From positions 8,494,001 to 8,558,000 of the forward strand of contig NZ_CP034463.1 of assembly GCF_003955715.1 (NCBI RefSeq): 64,000 nucleotides of DNA. Direction: 5' to 3'. Below are positions 62,836-64,000 of this stretch, piece by piece. Every line of letters begins with the position of its first letter. Within the stretch, counting starts at the first letter, position 1. The notes under the pieces were generated by a model, which was not told the origin of the DNA, did not search any database, and saw nothing but the letters and a program-made list of their open reading frames with translations. The translations under genes were made by a program, and so were the position numbers. This stretch comes from Streptomyces aquilus. Its GTDB lineage: Bacteria > Actinomycetota > Actinomycetes > Streptomycetales > Streptomycetaceae.

Positions 62836-63627
62836 TCACAGGGTGAGCAACTGATCGGTCACCGCCGCCAGTCGCTTCTGCACCTCCCTGTCGTACGTCG
62901 CCTCGTGCGCCCTCGCCCGGTTCGTGCCGTCGAAGTAGCCGCCCGTTCCCAAGTCCTGGGTCGCCAGGGCCAGTACGCCCGGGGCGCCGTCCGCCACCGT
63001 GCTCCACGGAGTGACCCCGCCCTCGCGGACCATCGCCGTGTCCATGAACGTGGCCGGGTGCAGGACGTTCACCGCGACGCCCGTGTCCGCCAACTCCTCG
63101 GCCAGGGCGAACGTATGGGCCGCCAGGGCGAACTTGGCGCGGCAGTATGCCGCGAAGCCGTCGTAGCCGCGGCGGAACTCGATGTCGTCGAAGTCGACGG
63201 GGTTCTGGCCCACCGAGCCCACGTTGACGATCCGGGCCGGGGTGTTGGCGCGCAGCGTCGGCAGCAGGGCGCGGGTCAGGGCCACCGGCGCCAGGTAGTT
63301 GACGGCGAGCCGCAGTTCATGGCCGTCGGCGCTCAGCTCGCGGGCCGCGCCCGGCGAACCGGCGCCCACCCCCGCGTTGTTGATCAGCACGTCCAGGTCG
63401 GGATGCGCGCCGGCGACATGGTCGCCCAGCTCGCGCACCTGCGCCAGCGAGGACAGGTCGGCGACGAACGCCTCGGCGTCGCCCTCCGCGCGGAGCTCCT
63501 CGACCAGTCGCTCGGTACGGCCCGGGTCACGGCCGTGGGCGAGGACCACATGCCCGGAGCGGACCAGCTCGAAGGCGACGTAGCGGCCGAGCCCGGAGGT
63601 GGCGCCGGTGATCAGAACAGTCGACAT
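62836..63627 (-). CDS. short-chain dehydrogenase/reductase
   Basis: A 263-residue SDR. NAD(P)-binding TGATSGLGRYVA, NNAGVGAG, catalytic serine in GSVGQ and YCRAKFAL (Y-x3-K). ATG at 63627 has GGTGG upstream with short spacing; an ATG ten codons earlier is possible. The middle has DFDDIEFRRGYDGFAAYCRA, as in retinol-dehydrogenase-like members. Substrate unknown. It lies downstream of a PcaC-family gene. Confidence 0.9.
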   Translation of the reverse strand: MSTVLITGATSGLGRYVAFELVRSGHVVLAHGRDPGRTERLVEELRAEGDAEAFVADLSSLAQVRELGDHVAGAHPDLDVLINNAGVGAGSPGAARELSADGHELRLAVNYLAPVALTRALLPTLRANTPARIVNVGSVGQNPVDFDDIEFRRGYDGFAAYCRAKFALAAHTFALAEELADTGVAVNVLHPATFMDTAMVREGGVTPWSTVADGAPGVLALATQDLGTGGYFDGTNRARAHEATYDREVQKRLAAVTDQLLTL

Positions 63628-63691
63628 GCCTCCACCGTAGGCGCCCGGCGGAGGCATGTGGCAGATACCGGCGATGATACGACCAGCAGGG

Positions 63692-64000
63692 TCAGGCTTC
63701 GCCGTCCTCCGCCAGCACCCGCTGGGCCGCCGCGAACGCCGAGTTCGCCGCCGGAACCCCGCAGTACACGGCCGTCTGCAACAGCACGGCCCCGATCTCG
63801 TCCGGCGTCAGCCCGTTGCGCCGGGCCGCCCGCACATGCATGGCCAGCTCGTCGTAGTGGCCGTGTGCGACCAGCGCGGTCAGTGTGATCATGCTGCGTT
63901 CGCGGCGGCTGAGCGTCGGGTCGGTCCAGATCTCGCCCCAGGCGTAGCGCGAGATGAAGTCCTGGTAGCGGGCGGTGAACGCGGTCTGCCGGGCCTGCGC
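63692..64000 (-). CDS. pcaC: 4-carboxymuconolactone decarboxylase (PcaC), N-terminus outside window
   Basis: Only the C-terminal 102 residues are in the window; the frame is open to the right edge. They read RYAWGEIWTDPTLSRRERSM, then ITLTALVAHGHYDELAMHVR and GLTPDEIGAVLLQTAVYCGV, which matches PcaC of the beta-ketoadipate pathway, including the HGHYDELAMHV region with the active-site histidine. An internal ATG at 63892 is not the start. In actinomycetes pcaC is often fused to pcaD as PcaL, which cannot be judged here. Confidence 0.88.
   Translation of the reverse strand, partial: AQARQTAFTARYQDFISRYAWGEIWTDPTLSRRERSMITLTALVAHGHYDELAMHVRAARRNGLTPDEIGAVLLQTAVYCGVPAANSAFAAAQRVLAEDGEA

Overview
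The window is high-GC actinobacterial chromosome, almost certainly Streptomyces. The evidence is the strong G/C third-position bias, GTG starts, ATGA/GTGA stop-start overlaps, very rare TTA codons, Tat-exported enzymes, sugar ABC transporters without their own ATPase, and characteristic families (FxsT-like TPR protein, DUF2510 protein, LAL-type ATPase, MmyB-type ligand domain). No rRNA, tRNA, CRISPR, transposase or phage gene was seen, and no gene-free stretch exceeds 300 bases.

Region 1 (1-3.8 kb): the C-terminal end of a TPR protein, an alpha/beta hydrolase carrying a TTA codon, and a PaaX-type regulator. Region 2 (3.9-22.1 kb) is a large divergent glycan-utilisation locus. Leftwards run a PfkB kinase, a lipoprotein sugar-binding protein, two permeases, a GH2 beta-galactosidase, a Tat-exported metallophosphoesterase with a LamG-like tail, a Tat-exported PHP phosphoesterase and a secreted protein of unknown function with a TTA codon. 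Rightwards run a DeoR regulator, a GH4 glycosidase, a GH38 alpha-mannosidase and a GH29 alpha-L-fucosidase. A 15-bp-stem terminator closes the locus at 22.05 kb. Next comes a secreted GH18 chitinase with two DasR-box-like operators.

Region 3 (24-31.4 kb): an ATP-grasp enzyme diverges from a metallophosphoesterase/phosphopantetheinyl transferase pair. These are followed by a small hypothetical protein, an alpha/beta hydrolase, an XRE regulator/metalloprotease pair, a ligand-binding domain without HTH and a soluble Cache protein. Region 4 (31.4-36.2 kb): a GntR/FCD regulator diverges from a complete polyamine-type ABC importer.

Region 5 (36.3-44.4 kb): a LacI regulator, sugar-binding lipoprotein, two permeases, a GH13 alpha-glucosidase and a secreted GH87 alpha-1,3-glucanase. 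The GH87 assignment rests on three catalytic aspartates with the family spacing. Together these look like a complete fungal-wall alpha-1,3-glucan utilisation operon, lying about 13 kb from the chitinase. Region 6 (44.4-52.3 kb), mostly leftward: a VanA-type Rieske oxygenase, a 56-residue protein and a VanB-type reductase, followed by an SsuABC/TauABC-like importer; then a DJ-1/PfpI protein diverging from a MocR regulator.

Region 7 (52.3-64 kb): a membrane protein, a Tat-exported phospholipase C with a possible PHO box, an EamA-like transporter and a PAP2 enzyme. These are followed by a TetR regulator behind a 16-bp-periodic array of five palindromes, a DUF2510 protein, a LAL-like ATPase that lacks the LuxR HTH, a short-chain dehydrogenase and the C-terminal part of PcaC. 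The most notable signals are the alpha-1,3-glucan operon, the glycan locus with co-transcribed exported phosphoesterases, the periodic operator array, the TTA codons, and strong hairpins embedded in coding ends at convergent junctions.
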